DNA from: JAHEKB01 sp049115575
GTDB taxonomy: Bacteria; Bacteroidota; Bacteroidia; NS11-12g; UBA9320
Assembly (NCBI GenBank): GCA_049115575.1
Contig: JAGDZU010000001.1
Span: 372,001-436,000 of the forward strand
Direction: 5' to 3'
Length of the DNA stretch: 64,000 bases
Made by a program: the position numbers and the translations under genes. Below are positions 32,372-41,727 of the stretch, in pieces. The notes under the pieces are model-generated. The model did no database searches and had not been told where the DNA came from. It was given only the letters and a program-made list of their open reading frames with translations. The stretch's first letter is position 1. Each line of letters starts with the position of its first letter.

Positions 32372-34495
32372 ATGAAAAAAGCATTTGCAGTATTTGCGGT
32401 GATGGCTATGCTGTCATTCACCAATAACAAACATGAAGAGGGCATGTTTCCTCTCAGTTCACTGAGCAATCTTGAATTAAAGGCTGCAGGTTTGAAAATC
32501 GAACCCAAAGACATTTACAATACGGAAGGAAATAGTTTGGTAAATGCCCTTGTTAGATTAGGAGGCTGTACCGGATCTTTTATTTCTGATCAGGGATTGA
32601 TCATTACCAATCATCATTGTGTATTTAGCAGTGTGGCAAGTTTAAGTACACCAGAGAATAACTATTTGGAGAATGGATTCTATGCTAAAACCAATGAGGA
32701 AGAGCTAAAAACTACACTGCCGTGTAAGATTACGCTATCCTTTGAAGATGTTTCTTCAGAAGTTTTAAAGGATGTCGCAGGCATTGACGATGCACTAGAA
32801 CAAAAGAAGAAAATCAATGAAAATATAAAAGCATTGGTAGATTCGGAGAAAACAAAATCTCCTGATTTAACAATAGAAGTATCTGAAATGTTAGTGGGTA
32901 AGGTCTATACCTTATTCAGATACAAGGTGTTAAATGATGTTAGAATAGTTTATGTGCCACCTAAGAACATAGGCAAGTTTGGAGGAGAAACGGATAACTG
33001 GGAATGGCCTAGACATAATGCGGATTTCTCCATAGTTCGAGCTTATGAAAATGGTGTGCCATTCACTCCTGAAAAACATTTACAAGTTCATGCTCCTGGG
33101 ACTAAAGAAGGTGATTTTACATTCATACTGGGATACCCAGGTAGAACGTACAGGAATCAACCAGCGGAGTTTCTAGAGTATCAAAACAACTATATACTTC
33201 CAATCATTTCAGATTGGTTTGACTTCAGAATTGATGCCATTAAGAATTTTGCTGGAAATGATGTAGCCAAACAATTAAAGTATAGTGGAACATTGGCCAG
33301 TTTAAGCAATGTCACCAAGAATTTCAAAGGTAAAATGCAAGGATTGCAAAGAACAGATGTAATTGCATCCACTTATGCAGAACAAGAGGCTTTGAAGCAA
33401 TTTGCTGAATCAAACTCGGCATATAAGGAATACTTGCCATTATTTGACCAATCAAGTCAACTACATAAAAGGAAGTTTGAGTTAATCACAGACAATTTGT
33501 ATTTCAGCCAGTTATACAGAAGCTCCAAACTTTTCGCTGCAGCCTATAACATATCAAATCAGCAGGCTAAAATGGAGAGCGAAGGAGTAAAGGCTTTCAA
33601 ATCTTCGCTAGCAGAAAAGGAAGAGGAATTGGACAAGACATTCGGTCCCTATTTGCGATTGAATGATGAATTCAGCTTAGATTATAAGTTGATGACAGAA
33701 TTGCTTTATAGATTATCTCAGAGTGAACTGCCAGAATTGAGAAATGCATTTGGAGATGAGTGGCTAAATAAAAGCAGTGTAGAGTTCAAAGAATTGCTAG
33801 ATGCTAAGCTAAAGAAATCAAGATTAATGAATTTAGCTAAAAGCAGTGCTACTTATAAAAGAAGTAAAATAGCGTTTATTAAGGCCAAAGATCCTTTGGT
33901 AACATTAGCAGCAAGCCTAGGCCCAGTAGTTCAAGGTATGCAAACAGAAATGCAAAGTGTGAATGCACAAATAGATGCAATAATTCCAAGATTCAATGAT
34001 CTTGAATTGGCCATGAACCCCAATTCATTTGTACCTGATGCAAATGGAACTCTCAGGTTTACTTATGGATACATAAAAGGGTATGAACCAGAAGATGCAG
34101 TAAAACTGAGTCCATTTACAACAGTAGAAGGAGTGCTAGAGAAAGCCGTGGGCAGTAGTAATCCTGATTACTTCCTTCAAGATGAGATCATAGACAAATT
34201 GAAAAAAATTGAACCAGCCGATGTTTTAAAACACCCAGAACAAAACTCTGTGGTGGTTGGACTATTGTATAATATGGATACCACTGGAGGAAACAGCGGA
34301 AGCCCAATAATGGATGCTTATGGTAGATTGGTTGGTGTGAACTTTGATAGAGCCTATACAGCCACAATTAATGATTATGCCTGGAACGAATCTTATAGCC
34401 GATCTATAGGAGTGGATATTCGTTATGTGCTCTACATTATGAAGTACTTTGGCAAAGCTGATGAGGCACTCGCCGAAATGAATGTGGAATTGTAG
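32372..34495 (+). CDS. S46 family dipeptidyl-peptidase, DPP11-like
   Basis: Serine dipeptidyl-peptidase of family S46, 707 residues, which removes N-terminal dipeptides in the periplasm during amino-acid uptake from proteins. The start is ATG 32372 (MKKAFAVFAVMAMLSF signal). The catalytic His is in ITNHHCVFSS (about 82), the Asp is in the ETDNWEWPRHNADF region, and Ser642 is in TTGGNSGSP. In DPP11 an Arg 18 residues after the Ser confers Asp/Glu specificity, whereas DPP7 has Gly; here Arg660 in VNFDRAY is exactly +18. Acidic P1 preference is therefore inferred. It follows mlaF by 1 nt, a link that may be simply operon layout. Confidence 0.9.
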   Translation: MKKAFAVFAVMAMLSFTNNKHEEGMFPLSSLSNLELKAAGLKIEPKDIYNTEGNSLVNALVRLGGCTGSFISDQGLIITNHHCVFSSVASLSTPENNYLENGFYAKTNEEELKTTLPCKITLSFEDVSSEVLKDVAGIDDALEQKKKINENIKALVDSEKTKSPDLTIEVSEMLVGKVYTLFRYKVLNDVRIVYVPPKNIGKFGGETDNWEWPRHNADFSIVRAYENGVPFTPEKHLQVHAPGTKEGDFTFILGYPGRTYRNQPAEFLEYQNNYILPIISDWFDFRIDAIKNFAGNDVAKQLKYSGTLASLSNVTKNFKGKMQGLQRTDVIASTYAEQEALKQFAESNSAYKEYLPLFDQSSQLHKRKFELITDNLYFSQLYRSSKLFAAAYNISNQQAKMESEGVKAFKSSLAEKEEELDKTFGPYLRLNDEFSLDYKLMTELLYRLSQSELPELRNAFGDEWLNKSSVEFKELLDAKLKKSRLMNLAKSSATYKRSKIAFIKAKDPLVTLAASLGPVVQGMQTEMQSVNAQIDAIIPRFNDLELAMNPNSFVPDANGTLRFTYGYIKGYEPEDAVKLSPFTTVEGVLEKAVGSSNPDYFLQDEIIDKLKKIEPADVLKHPEQNSVVVGLLYNMDTTGGNSGSPIMDAYGRLVGVNFDRAYTATINDYAWNESYSRSIGVDIRYVLYIMKYFGKADEALAEMNVEL

Positions 34496-34520
34496 GTTTG
34501 AGGGGCAACTCTTGAACATA

Positions 34521-34592
34521 TGTCAGCTTGAGTGAATCAGGAAGTATGAGTTTTCAACGAACATGTCAGTTCGAGTGAATCAGGAGGAACGA
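34521..34592. repeat. Two related 29-nt repeats in a gene-free spacer
   Basis: TGTCAGCTTGAGTGAATCAGGAAGTATGA (34521-34549) and TGTCAGTTCGAGTGAATCAGGAGGAACGA (34564-34592) are near-identical direct repeats 43 bp apart. The spacer 34496-34669 otherwise shows nothing I can name. With only two copies it is not a CRISPR. Confidence 0.6.
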
Positions 34593-34669
34593 CTGATTTG
34601 TATCGAGAACTATAATTGTTTTCATATCGACCCTTCAACCGATAATAACTGACCATTAATAACTAATAA

Positions 34670-35608
34670 TTAATCATTGCCCAACTTGCCCTTGTATCCT
34701 CGCAAGAAATCTTCTATTCCCATGCGTTTCTTGCCTTGAAGTTGTACATCTTTTAGTATGACAAAACCGTCTTCGCATGCCACTTTTAAATAGTTTTTGG
34801 AATCGGATACTATAGTAGCTGGGGAATGTTTATGACTTATAAGCTCATAGTCCACCTCAAACACACGTAAACGCAAGCCGTTGAGTTGCATATGAGCTAC
34901 AGGATAGGGGCATAAGCCACGTACAAAATTCCTGATTTGATTAGCTTTTTGGCTAAAGTCTATTTTGGTGTTTTCTGTAAAAAGCTTTGGTGCAGATATA
35001 ATATTGTCTACTGTTTTTTGAGGCTGTTCCTTAAGATTACCAGCTATAATTCCATTGAGCGTTTTTACGGTTACTTGAGCGCCGAGATGCATGAGTTTGT
35101 CATGAAGACTACCAGCAGTATCATCGGAACTGATATCACAGCTTTCCTGAAGCAATATATCACCTGTGTCTATTTCATGTTTTAGTTTGAAAGTGGTAAC
35201 ACCTGTATGTTGTTCTCCATTAATAATAGCCCAATTAATAGGTGCAGCCCCTCTGTATTGAGGAAGGAGGGAAGCGTGCAGATTTAGAGTGCCCAATGGT
35301 GGCATATTCCAGACCACTTCTGGCAGCATTCTAAAAGCAATAACAATTTGTATGTCGGCTTTTAGATTGGCTAGTTCTTTTAGGAATTCTTCGTTTTTTA
35401 AGTTTTTGGGTTGAAGGAGAGGAATGTTCTTTTCTCTGGCATATTCTGCAACAGGAGTTCCTCTGAGTTTTAATCCTCTTCCAGCCGGTTTGTCCATAGC
35501 AGAAACAACACCAACTACATTAAATCCTTCTTCAACTATGGTTTCAAGATGAAATCTGGCAAATTCTGGATTGCCCAGGAATACTATGCGCAGATCTTTC
35601 TTTATCAC
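34670..35608 (-). CDS. fmt: Methionyl-tRNA formyltransferase
   Basis: Formylates Met-tRNAfMet with 10-formyl-THF for translation initiation; 312 residues, the usual length. N-terminal Rossmann domain with IVFLGNPEFARFHLETIVEEG; the catalytic block LNLHASLLPQYRGAAPINWAIINGE holds the Asn and His, and TGVTTFKLKHEIDTGDIL holds the Asp. The C-terminal OB-like domain follows (KIDFSQKANQIRNFVRGLCPYPVAHMQLNG). It overlaps lepB by 4 nt (ATGA), so it is the last gene of the dapB-lepB-fmt operon. Confidence 0.97.
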   Translation of the reverse strand: MIKKDLRIVFLGNPEFARFHLETIVEEGFNVVGVVSAMDKPAGRGLKLRGTPVAEYAREKNIPLLQPKNLKNEEFLKELANLKADIQIVIAFRMLPEVVWNMPPLGTLNLHASLLPQYRGAAPINWAIINGEQHTGVTTFKLKHEIDTGDILLQESCDISSDDTAGSLHDKLMHLGAQVTVKTLNGIIAGNLKEQPQKTVDNIISAPKLFTENTKIDFSQKANQIRNFVRGLCPYPVAHMQLNGLRLRVFEVDYELISHKHSPATIVSDSKNYLKVACEDGFVILKDVQLQGKKRMGIEDFLRGYKGKLGND

Positions 35609-36861
35609 TTGTGTATACGATCCAAGATTCTACTCCAACGAATTTTCTTAAGTCCAGATTTGTTTGGGTCCATACTCATCCAAATGAATAATGCTTTACC
35701 AACTATGTGATCCTCAGGAACAAAGCCCCAAAATCTAGAGTCTAATGAGCGGTGTCTATTATCACCAATCATGAAATAATAGTTCATTCTAAAGGTGTAA
35801 CTAGTAATGACTTCATCATTTATTTTAAAAACTCCGTCTATATAGCTGAAGTCTTCATTACCCTCATATTCTCTAATGGCTCTTTCATAAATGAAATAGT
35901 TAGAACTATCCAGGACTATTTCATCTCCAGCCTTAGGCACATAAATGCTTCCAAAGTTGTCTACGTTCCAGTTGAAGGATTCATGACTTGGAAATACTTC
36001 AGGAAATTTGCCATTGCGTTGTATTAAAGGTTCTATGCTTTTTACATGAGGCATAGCTTCAAGCTTGTCTATATTTTCTCTGGTAGTATGTACTGTATAA
36101 CCACCTTCCATTGAATTTGGCCCGCCCTCAGTGATACCCAACTCGCTAAAAGTTTTACTTGTTATAGATCTTGAAGTTAACAAGCTGTATGACATCTGAC
36201 TTTTTTCTGGATTGTCTACAACTTCACCATTCACATAAATCACCCCATCTTTAACTTGGAATTTGTCTCCTGGTATTGCTAGACAACGCTTTATATAATT
36301 GTCTTTTTTGTCCACTGGCCTGCCCATTTCTTCAGCTGGGAAATTGAAGACTACCACATCATTGTTTTTAATCTTTTGAAAACCTGGTAATCTGTAGTAT
36401 GGAAGTTTCAAAGCTTCAGAATAGGCTTTTCCTCCAACTATAGGCATGGTGTGGTGAACAAATGGAAAGGAGATAGGGGTCATAGGAACTCTGGCTCCAT
36501 AATTTGCTTTGCTCACAAACAGGAAATCACCAACCAACAAAGACTTCTCCATGGACGAAGTTGGAATTTGATAGGCTTCTATAAAGAAAGATCTAATCAA
36601 TGTCGCAGCTATTATTGCGAACATACCCGCATCTATCCATTCGCCACCGCCCATTGTTTTTCTTTTCTTATATCTGAACATATAGTATATCCAGATGGCT
36701 GCTTGCCAGAAGATGAAAAAGATGAGTGCGGGAATAATACCAGCTCCAGCCTTAGTAATCAAGACAAGAAACAGTATGAAGTTCAACACACTAAATATGA
36801 TATAAAAGATTTTTGCCCTTTTACTTAATAGGGCCCAATTTGCTTGAAAGCGTTTTTTCAT
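35605..36861 (-). CDS. lepB: Signal peptidase I
   Basis: Inner-membrane signal peptidase I, 418 residues, longer than typical Gram-negative enzymes because of a large internal segment between the catalytic boxes and the C-terminal conserved box. Two hydrophobic segments (about 18-38 and 42-60) and a third near 80-95 precede box B, with catalytic Ser103 in IPTSSMEKSLL. The general base is Lys191 in NYIKRCLAIPGD. The C-terminal MIGDNRHRSLDSRFWGFVPEDHIVG is canonical. The insertion runs roughly 205-350. It is the second gene of dapB-lepB-fmt, and its stop overlaps the fmt start by 4 nt. Confidence 0.95.
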   Translation of the reverse strand: MKKRFQANWALLSKRAKIFYIIFSVLNFILFLVLITKAGAGIIPALIFFIFWQAAIWIYYMFRYKKRKTMGGGEWIDAGMFAIIAATLIRSFFIEAYQIPTSSMEKSLLVGDFLFVSKANYGARVPMTPISFPFVHHTMPIVGGKAYSEALKLPYYRLPGFQKIKNNDVVVFNFPAEEMGRPVDKKDNYIKRCLAIPGDKFQVKDGVIYVNGEVVDNPEKSQMSYSLLTSRSITSKTFSELGITEGGPNSMEGGYTVHTTRENIDKLEAMPHVKSIEPLIQRNGKFPEVFPSHESFNWNVDNFGSIYVPKAGDEIVLDSSNYFIYERAIREYEGNEDFSYIDGVFKINDEVITSYTFRMNYYFMIGDNRHRSLDSRFWGFVPEDHIVGKALFIWMSMDPNKSGLKKIRWSRILDRIHK

Positions 36862-36865
36862 TTAT

Positions 36866-37591
36866 CTATTTTAAATTCAGTAGGTCGTTCATCCCAAAGA
36901 CTCCTTTTTTCCCATATAACCACTCTGCTGCTATGACTGCGCCTTTTGCAAAACCTTGGCGGTTAAAAGCATTATGGCTGAGTTTGATTTCATCTATCTC
37001 GCTTTTATAGCTAATTTCATGAAATCCGGGTACTTCGTTCTCGCGACTACTAGTTATATGCAAATCAAACGATGAGCTATCTGCTTGCTCACCTTTTAGT
37101 TGACCAACGTAATTCTTTTTTCTATCAAGGGAATCTATGATGCCCTCAGCTAAGGTAACAGCCGTACCACTCGGGTGGTCTTTTTTATGAATATGATGAG
37201 TTTCATTCATACTTACTTCGTATTCCTCAAAGGAATTCATTGTTGAAGCGAGCTGCTTATTAATATGAAAAAGGATATTAACTCCTATACTGAAGTTAGT
37301 TGCAGTAAATAAGGATTGATTCTCTGCAATAGCACGATCTTTTATAGCGTTGAAATCGTGGTACCAGGCTGTAGTACCAACTACTACCGGAATATTGGCA
37401 TCAAAACAAATCATAATGTTTTTAGCAGCAGCTTCAGGCACTGTAAATTCTATGGCAACATCTGCTCCATTAAGATCTTCAGCTTTAAAATCTGCACTCT
37501 TGATTCTGGCAACAATCTCATGGGACTTTTGCTGTGCAATAGCCTCTATTGCCTTACCCATTTTACCATATCCTATTAATGCAATCTTCAT
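36866..37591 (-). CDS. dapB: 4-hydroxy-tetrahydrodipicolinate reductase
   Basis: Second dedicated step of the diaminopimelate/lysine pathway, reducing hydroxytetrahydrodipicolinate with NAD(P)H; 241 residues. N-terminal MKIALIGYGKMGKAIEAIAQ is the nucleotide-binding Gly motif, VVVGTTAWY follows, and the signature MNETHHIHKKDHPSGTAVTLAE has the catalytic His-His and Lys. C-terminal FNRQGFAKGAVIAAEWL is also typical. It is the first gene of an operon with lepB and fmt; a -7 element at 37605 lies 13 nt upstream of its start and is divergent from that of mltG. Confidence 0.97.
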   Translation of the reverse strand: MKIALIGYGKMGKAIEAIAQQKSHEIVARIKSADFKAEDLNGADVAIEFTVPEAAAKNIMICFDANIPVVVGTTAWYHDFNAIKDRAIAENQSLFTATNFSIGVNILFHINKQLASTMNSFEEYEVSMNETHHIHKKDHPSGTAVTLAEGIIDSLDRKKNYVGQLKGEQADSSSFDLHITSSRENEVPGFHEISYKSEIDEIKLSHNAFNRQGFAKGAVIAAEWLYGKKGVFGMNDLLNLK

Positions 37592-37604
37592 AATAATGAA
37601 AGGG

Positions 37605-37626
37605 CAAAACTACCATTTTAATTTTG
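37605..37626. promoter_or_regulatory. Divergent -7 elements of dapB (minus) and mltG (plus)
   Basis: On the minus strand TAGTTTTG (37605-37612) for dapB; on the plus strand TAATTTTG (37619-37626) for mltG. Both match TAnnTTTG exactly. They lie only 6 nt apart, so the two promoters must share or exclude each other's RNA polymerase. Confidence 0.7.
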
Positions 37627-37645
37627 CTTTATTTGTGGGAGTCTG

Positions 37646-38668
37646 ATGAGAAAATCTATTAAATATTTGATCTTGATGCTTTTAGTTGGTGGGCTGATTA
37701 TCAGTTACTTTGCCTATAGAGTCATCTATAAACCAAATACAGCTCAGGAAGGGGATAAGTTCATTTATATAGCCAGTACCGATAGCTTTCCTCAACTAAG
37801 GAAGCAACTCATAGATAGTGGTATTCTGCAAGATGAAACAAGCTTTGATTTGTTAGCCAAGAGAATGAAGCTAGTAGACAAGTTCAAGGCAGGCAAGTAT
37901 CGTATACATCAAGACATGTCCAATTTGAGTCTAATTCGAATGATTCGCTCAGGTAGATGGGAAAAAGAAGTGATTAAACTGAAAGCTGAGATGAGCAGAG
38001 ATTCAGTAATGACCTATTTGTCAACTCATTTAGAGGCAAATAAAGATCAATTGAAGGATGCTATGAAAGCAGATTGGCTCATGGAAGAGGGGTTCACGGA
38101 AGAGAATGCTTGGTGTATTTATTTGCCAGACCATTATCACTTTAATTGGGCAACCCCTGCAGAAGAAGTGGTTAAGCGATTCTTTAACGAGTATAAGAAG
38201 TATTGGAATAGAAAGAGGTTAGGTAATGCCTATGATTTAGATTTAAGTGCCGAAGAGGCCTGTATACTGGCTAGCATTGTTGATGCGGAAGCTGTTCACA
38301 TAGAAGAAATGCCCACTATAGCCGGACTCTACTTAAATAGGATAGAGAAAGGAATGAAACTGCAATCAGACCCTACTGTGCTATTTGTTGTTGGGAGAGA
38401 GGGTAGGCATAGGGTGTTATATAGAGATCTAGAAAAGTCTGATCCTTACAACACCTATAAAAACTTGGGTTTACCTCCAGGACCTATAATGCTTCCAGAC
38501 AAGCGTGCTATTGAAGCGGTACTTAACCCTCAGGAGCATAACTATATCTATATGTGTGCTAAAGAAGATGGATCTTACTACCATTATTTCACTGGAAGCT
38601 ACAACCAGCACTTAAGAAATAGGGCAAAATATCAAAGAAGATTAAATCAACAGGGAACAAGACGCTAG
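37646..38668 (+). CDS. mltG: Endolytic murein transglycosylase MltG
   Basis: Membrane-anchored YceG/MltG protein of 340 residues which cuts nascent glycan strands in the periplasm. One N-terminal membrane segment (KYLILMLLVGGLIISYFAY), a LysM-like small domain, then the catalytic domain with CILASIVDAEAVHIEEMPTIAGLYLNRI, LQSDPTVLF and NTYKNLGLPPGPI. In most relatives the catalytic stretch reads ASIVEKE; here it is SIVDAEA, with Asp213 in place of the first Glu and Glu215 kept. Which of the two is catalytic I cannot state with certainty, so activity is probable but the variation is worth noting. Its stop overlaps the stop of the convergent gene. Confidence 0.92.
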   Translation: MRKSIKYLILMLLVGGLIISYFAYRVIYKPNTAQEGDKFIYIASTDSFPQLRKQLIDSGILQDETSFDLLAKRMKLVDKFKAGKYRIHQDMSNLSLIRMIRSGRWEKEVIKLKAEMSRDSVMTYLSTHLEANKDQLKDAMKADWLMEEGFTEENAWCIYLPDHYHFNWATPAEEVVKRFFNEYKKYWNRKRLGNAYDLDLSAEEACILASIVDAEAVHIEEMPTIAGLYLNRIEKGMKLQSDPTVLFVVGREGRHRVLYRDLEKSDPYNTYKNLGLPPGPIMLPDKRAIEAVLNPQEHNYIYMCAKEDGSYYHYFTGSYNQHLRNRAKYQRRLNQQGTRR

Positions 38669-39990
38669 GCTTTATTGGCTTCCGCTATCATTTCTTCATA
38701 TAAGACACGCCATCCTTTCCACCTTTCCGTTTCTCCTAAAGACTCGTTGTGCCATAGACTCACAAATAATCCTCCTACACCTTTAATTTTTTGCATAAAC
38801 TCCTTCATTTTAACAATTGCTTCATCAGGACTTAATTCCATATAATGAAGAGGAGTTATATCCATAAAGCAAAAAGGGTAAAGCAATAAATCTGTTTTAC
38901 TTTCTTCCTTGAAATTATAGTAGTAGAAAGGAGCTGCAATTCCTGCTCTAAAACCCAAATGGGTGGAATACCCCATACTGTGTTCCTCACTGATTTCCTC
39001 TTTCATTAGTGCATCATATGTAGTTGGGAATTGGTGTATTAAAAAGTGTTGCCTGCTCAATGTTACTTCAGCCTCCGAAATGCCGAATAAACGTTTAATT
39101 TCTTCTTGCAGCTTATTGTTGCGGTCTATGTACAATTGAATTCCCGCCGCATAAGAGGGGTGAATACCGACTTGATTTTCTGGCCTTGATTTAAGCGCTT
39201 TTATCAACTTTTGAAAGGCTTTATTATTCCAATCAACGTTTTTGTCATAGGTATCAAAATCTCCAAGTAGAACAAAATATTTCACAAGAGTTTTAGCCTT
39301 TTCATGAACTTCATGCTGCCATTCAAAATTATTGAATGGATCGGGTTTAATGCCTAGCAAAACTGGCCACCTTTCTTTGAAGTTCTCCCATTTAGATTCT
39401 AAAGCATCCCTTACAAAACCAGCTAGGTTTCTCTTCAGTCCTTTATTTCTGTATTTAAAGGCCTGGTCAATGTCTATAGTAGAGATATATTCAAATGAAC
39501 GCGGTTTAAATGATAGATGAGGATAATGGGATTGCAGCAAGTCTTTTAGTTGCAATGCCCATTGATTAATCAAGGGCTGCTCAAGAAGGTCTTGTTGAGT
39601 TAGAACGCTTTCTCTGGCTGTAAATCGTTGGTGTTCGTCTAGATAGAATTCTAGGTATTCCTCATATCTACTCAGCAAAAAGAAAGTAGCCGAAAAGATA
39701 TCAAAAGGTATACTGCCATTGGTTTTAAAGCAACACCAGCTTTGTTCCCATGCTTCAAACCTGATTTCGTTTTTGAGATTTCTGATTCCCTGCTCTTGGA
39801 GAAGTCCGTAAGGGACCACACTTAGCTTAGTACTATTGGTTCCATAGCTCAAGTGTGCGAGCTCGGGATTGGATACAAAATTGTAATCTACGCCCAAAAG
39901 GTCAATGAAGATGGTGTCTAAGACATAACTAAGTCTAGGACTTTGGAATTCACTGTATATTCTGATTTCACGCTCCAAAGAATGATTCAA
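38665..39990 (-). CDS. Polysaccharide deacetylase-family protein (DUF7033-type)
   Basis: 441-residue cytoplasmic-looking protein similar to Bacteroidota proteins annotated as polysaccharide deacetylase family with an N-terminal DUF7033-like region. The N-terminal half includes IRFEAWEQSWCCFKTNGSIPFDIFSATFFLLSRYEEYL. The C-terminal NodB-like barrel (about 170-440) has YISTIDIDQAFKY, a possible metal-binding Asp region, then VGIHPSYAAG with the His and SRQHFL. There is no signal peptide. It may act on nucleotide-linked or surface glycans; the substrate is unknown. Its stop codon shares the CTAG sequence with the mltG stop on the other strand. Confidence 0.78.
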   Translation of the reverse strand: MNHSLEREIRIYSEFQSPRLSYVLDTIFIDLLGVDYNFVSNPELAHLSYGTNSTKLSVVPYGLLQEQGIRNLKNEIRFEAWEQSWCCFKTNGSIPFDIFSATFFLLSRYEEYLEFYLDEHQRFTARESVLTQQDLLEQPLINQWALQLKDLLQSHYPHLSFKPRSFEYISTIDIDQAFKYRNKGLKRNLAGFVRDALESKWENFKERWPVLLGIKPDPFNNFEWQHEVHEKAKTLVKYFVLLGDFDTYDKNVDWNNKAFQKLIKALKSRPENQVGIHPSYAAGIQLYIDRNNKLQEEIKRLFGISEAEVTLSRQHFLIHQFPTTYDALMKEEISEEHSMGYSTHLGFRAGIAAPFYYYNFKEESKTDLLLYPFCFMDITPLHYMELSPDEAIVKMKEFMQKIKGVGGLFVSLWHNESLGETERWKGWRVLYEEMIAEANKA

Positions 39991-40047
39991 TCAGCAATTT
40001 TACAGTCTTTTTCTCAATGACTTGGCTACAAATAGCGTAATTCTTAT

Positions 40048-41727
40048 TTAGCGCAAGATCTTAACTACCGATTGCTGGTTTTTGCTTTCCAAGTGCAAGA
40101 TGTATAAGCCTGGAACAAAATCTTGAGGATCTAAACTGAGATGCCCGTTGCTCGTGATTTCATCTAACAGTTGACCAGCGCTGTTGTATATTTTGATTGA
40201 GATTGGATTCTGATGGACTATTTCTAAAGAAGATAGTCCCTGTTGAAACTCTAAGCTGTTTTTGATCTCCAAGCCTTCAGGGGTATGTACATCGTCCACA
40301 TTAACTAAATGATCTGCTAGACCTCTTGCCTCTAGACAACCTCTAATGGCACCGTAATACCTATGATTGAACAAGGCAGAATCTAAATGCATTAACACTT
40401 TGGCCATGTCTATCATATTGGCATCGTCTGACTGATAATTGAAATGTTCTAAAACCAGGCTATCAGTGGCTTCTCGTCCAATTAGGTCGTGGATACACAT
40501 AAGAGTAGAAGACCATATGTCTCGGTCGCCGTCTTTAGTGTTTTTTAAATCTTCGGGGTAATGATCCGAACTATTAATAATAAACCCATTCCAGAATTCA
40601 TTATGACCATCCCAACTAAAAACCTTATAGCTATTGTTGTCATTAATACTTCTACTATAGGACTTGGATAAATAGTCGCAATTACCTTCTTCCATTGCTT
40701 CTCGTTGCCGTGTGGGAGTGGAAGTGACATGCGCTGTAGTGCTTAAGCTGTGAACATATTCATGTATGACCACTTCTGCATCTTCCGCATCGTCTACACC
40801 TCCATCACCGAATTCTATGGAATATGTGTTCGGGTCAAACCTTGAATTATCTGAACCGTTAAATCCATGAACATCAACGTCCACCGCAAGTGCTAAATGA
40901 TCGAAGCCCAAAGACTCTAGATATTCATAATAAGTGACCAAATGGTAATATGCATTTACAGCTTCAAATTCTATTTGAGAGCGGTTGTAAAAGAAACTGT
41001 CATTGCCTTTGGTATAATCATCTTGGTGCGTTGGGAAGCTGAAATCTTTCAGGTGCACTTTAGGGTGGTCTAGTTTAAAGCTATCATTCTCATACACTGC
41101 ATGTACACTCACTTCGTATAGCTCGTCTTGCAATGCTGTACTGTTCATGTCGTTATTGTCTGTATAAGCCCCGCCATAAACTACATTGGCTGAATTCACT
41201 GGATTAACCATAAATACTTTGGCCTTGACCGTAGTATCGCCTGCGTATCTGTATTTATCAAAACTATAGAGTAATTCACGGTTTGAAGACCTGTATTCCC
41301 ATTGTTCTATTTCTAGTGCGCTATTTAAACTCTTTGTTAATGCAATGACCTCACCATTATAGATAGTATATGCATCTGCCCAAGCTGCTTTTTCAACTTC
41401 CGAAGGAGTTTCTAAAAGAAAATCTTGTATGTAAACCGCACCACTAGGGTAGATGTGCACATTCACCTTTGAAAACAAAAGGGGTTTGCCATGAATTTGA
41501 TGTTGGAATTGATAATGAATAAAACCTGAAGACTCAATCCTTTGAATTTCCAACAGGCTCTCATGTGCTCTCAAATCAAATAAACTTTGCAATCCATTTG
41601 CTTCAAGAGTTTTAATATCTGTATAAAAGACCTTCTGACGCCCGTCAGTTCTCGATTCAGGCGAATTCCCTGCCTGGGCTAATGGCCACATCAACAGTAG
41701 GAGCAAAAGACTAATAATTCCTTTCAT
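40048..41727 (-). CDS. T9SS-secreted M36-like zinc metallopeptidase
   Basis: Secreted gluzincin peptidase of 559 residues. A signal peptide (MKGIISLLLLLLMWPLAQAG) is followed by a fungalysin/thermolysin-type propeptide (about 30-180). The catalytic domain has VVIHEYVHSLSTTAHVT with the HExxH zinc motif and, downstream, REAMEEGNCDYLS providing the Glu ligand. The C-terminus is a divergent type A sorting domain (LEIVHQNPISIKIYNSAGQ ... SVVKILR) lacking the usual YPNP, with HQNP in its place. It overlaps yigZ by 4 nt at its 5' end, giving an unusual chain of a secreted protease after ribD-DMT-yigZ. Confidence 0.85.
   Translation of the reverse strand: MKGIISLLLLLLMWPLAQAGNSPESRTDGRQKVFYTDIKTLEANGLQSLFDLRAHESLLEIQRIESSGFIHYQFQHQIHGKPLLFSKVNVHIYPSGAVYIQDFLLETPSEVEKAAWADAYTIYNGEVIALTKSLNSALEIEQWEYRSSNRELLYSFDKYRYAGDTTVKAKVFMVNPVNSANVVYGGAYTDNNDMNSTALQDELYEVSVHAVYENDSFKLDHPKVHLKDFSFPTHQDDYTKGNDSFFYNRSQIEFEAVNAYYHLVTYYEYLESLGFDHLALAVDVDVHGFNGSDNSRFDPNTYSIEFGDGGVDDAEDAEVVIHEYVHSLSTTAHVTSTPTRQREAMEEGNCDYLSKSYSRSINDNNSYKVFSWDGHNEFWNGFIINSSDHYPEDLKNTKDGDRDIWSSTLMCIHDLIGREATDSLVLEHFNYQSDDANMIDMAKVLMHLDSALFNHRYYGAIRGCLEARGLADHLVNVDDVHTPEGLEIKNSLEFQQGLSSLEIVHQNPISIKIYNSAGQLLDEITSNGHLSLDPQDFVPGLYILHLESKNQQSVVKILR

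Noticed and set aside
34521..34592. Possible CRISPR array
   Set aside because: Only two units, no regular spacer, and no cas genes in the window.
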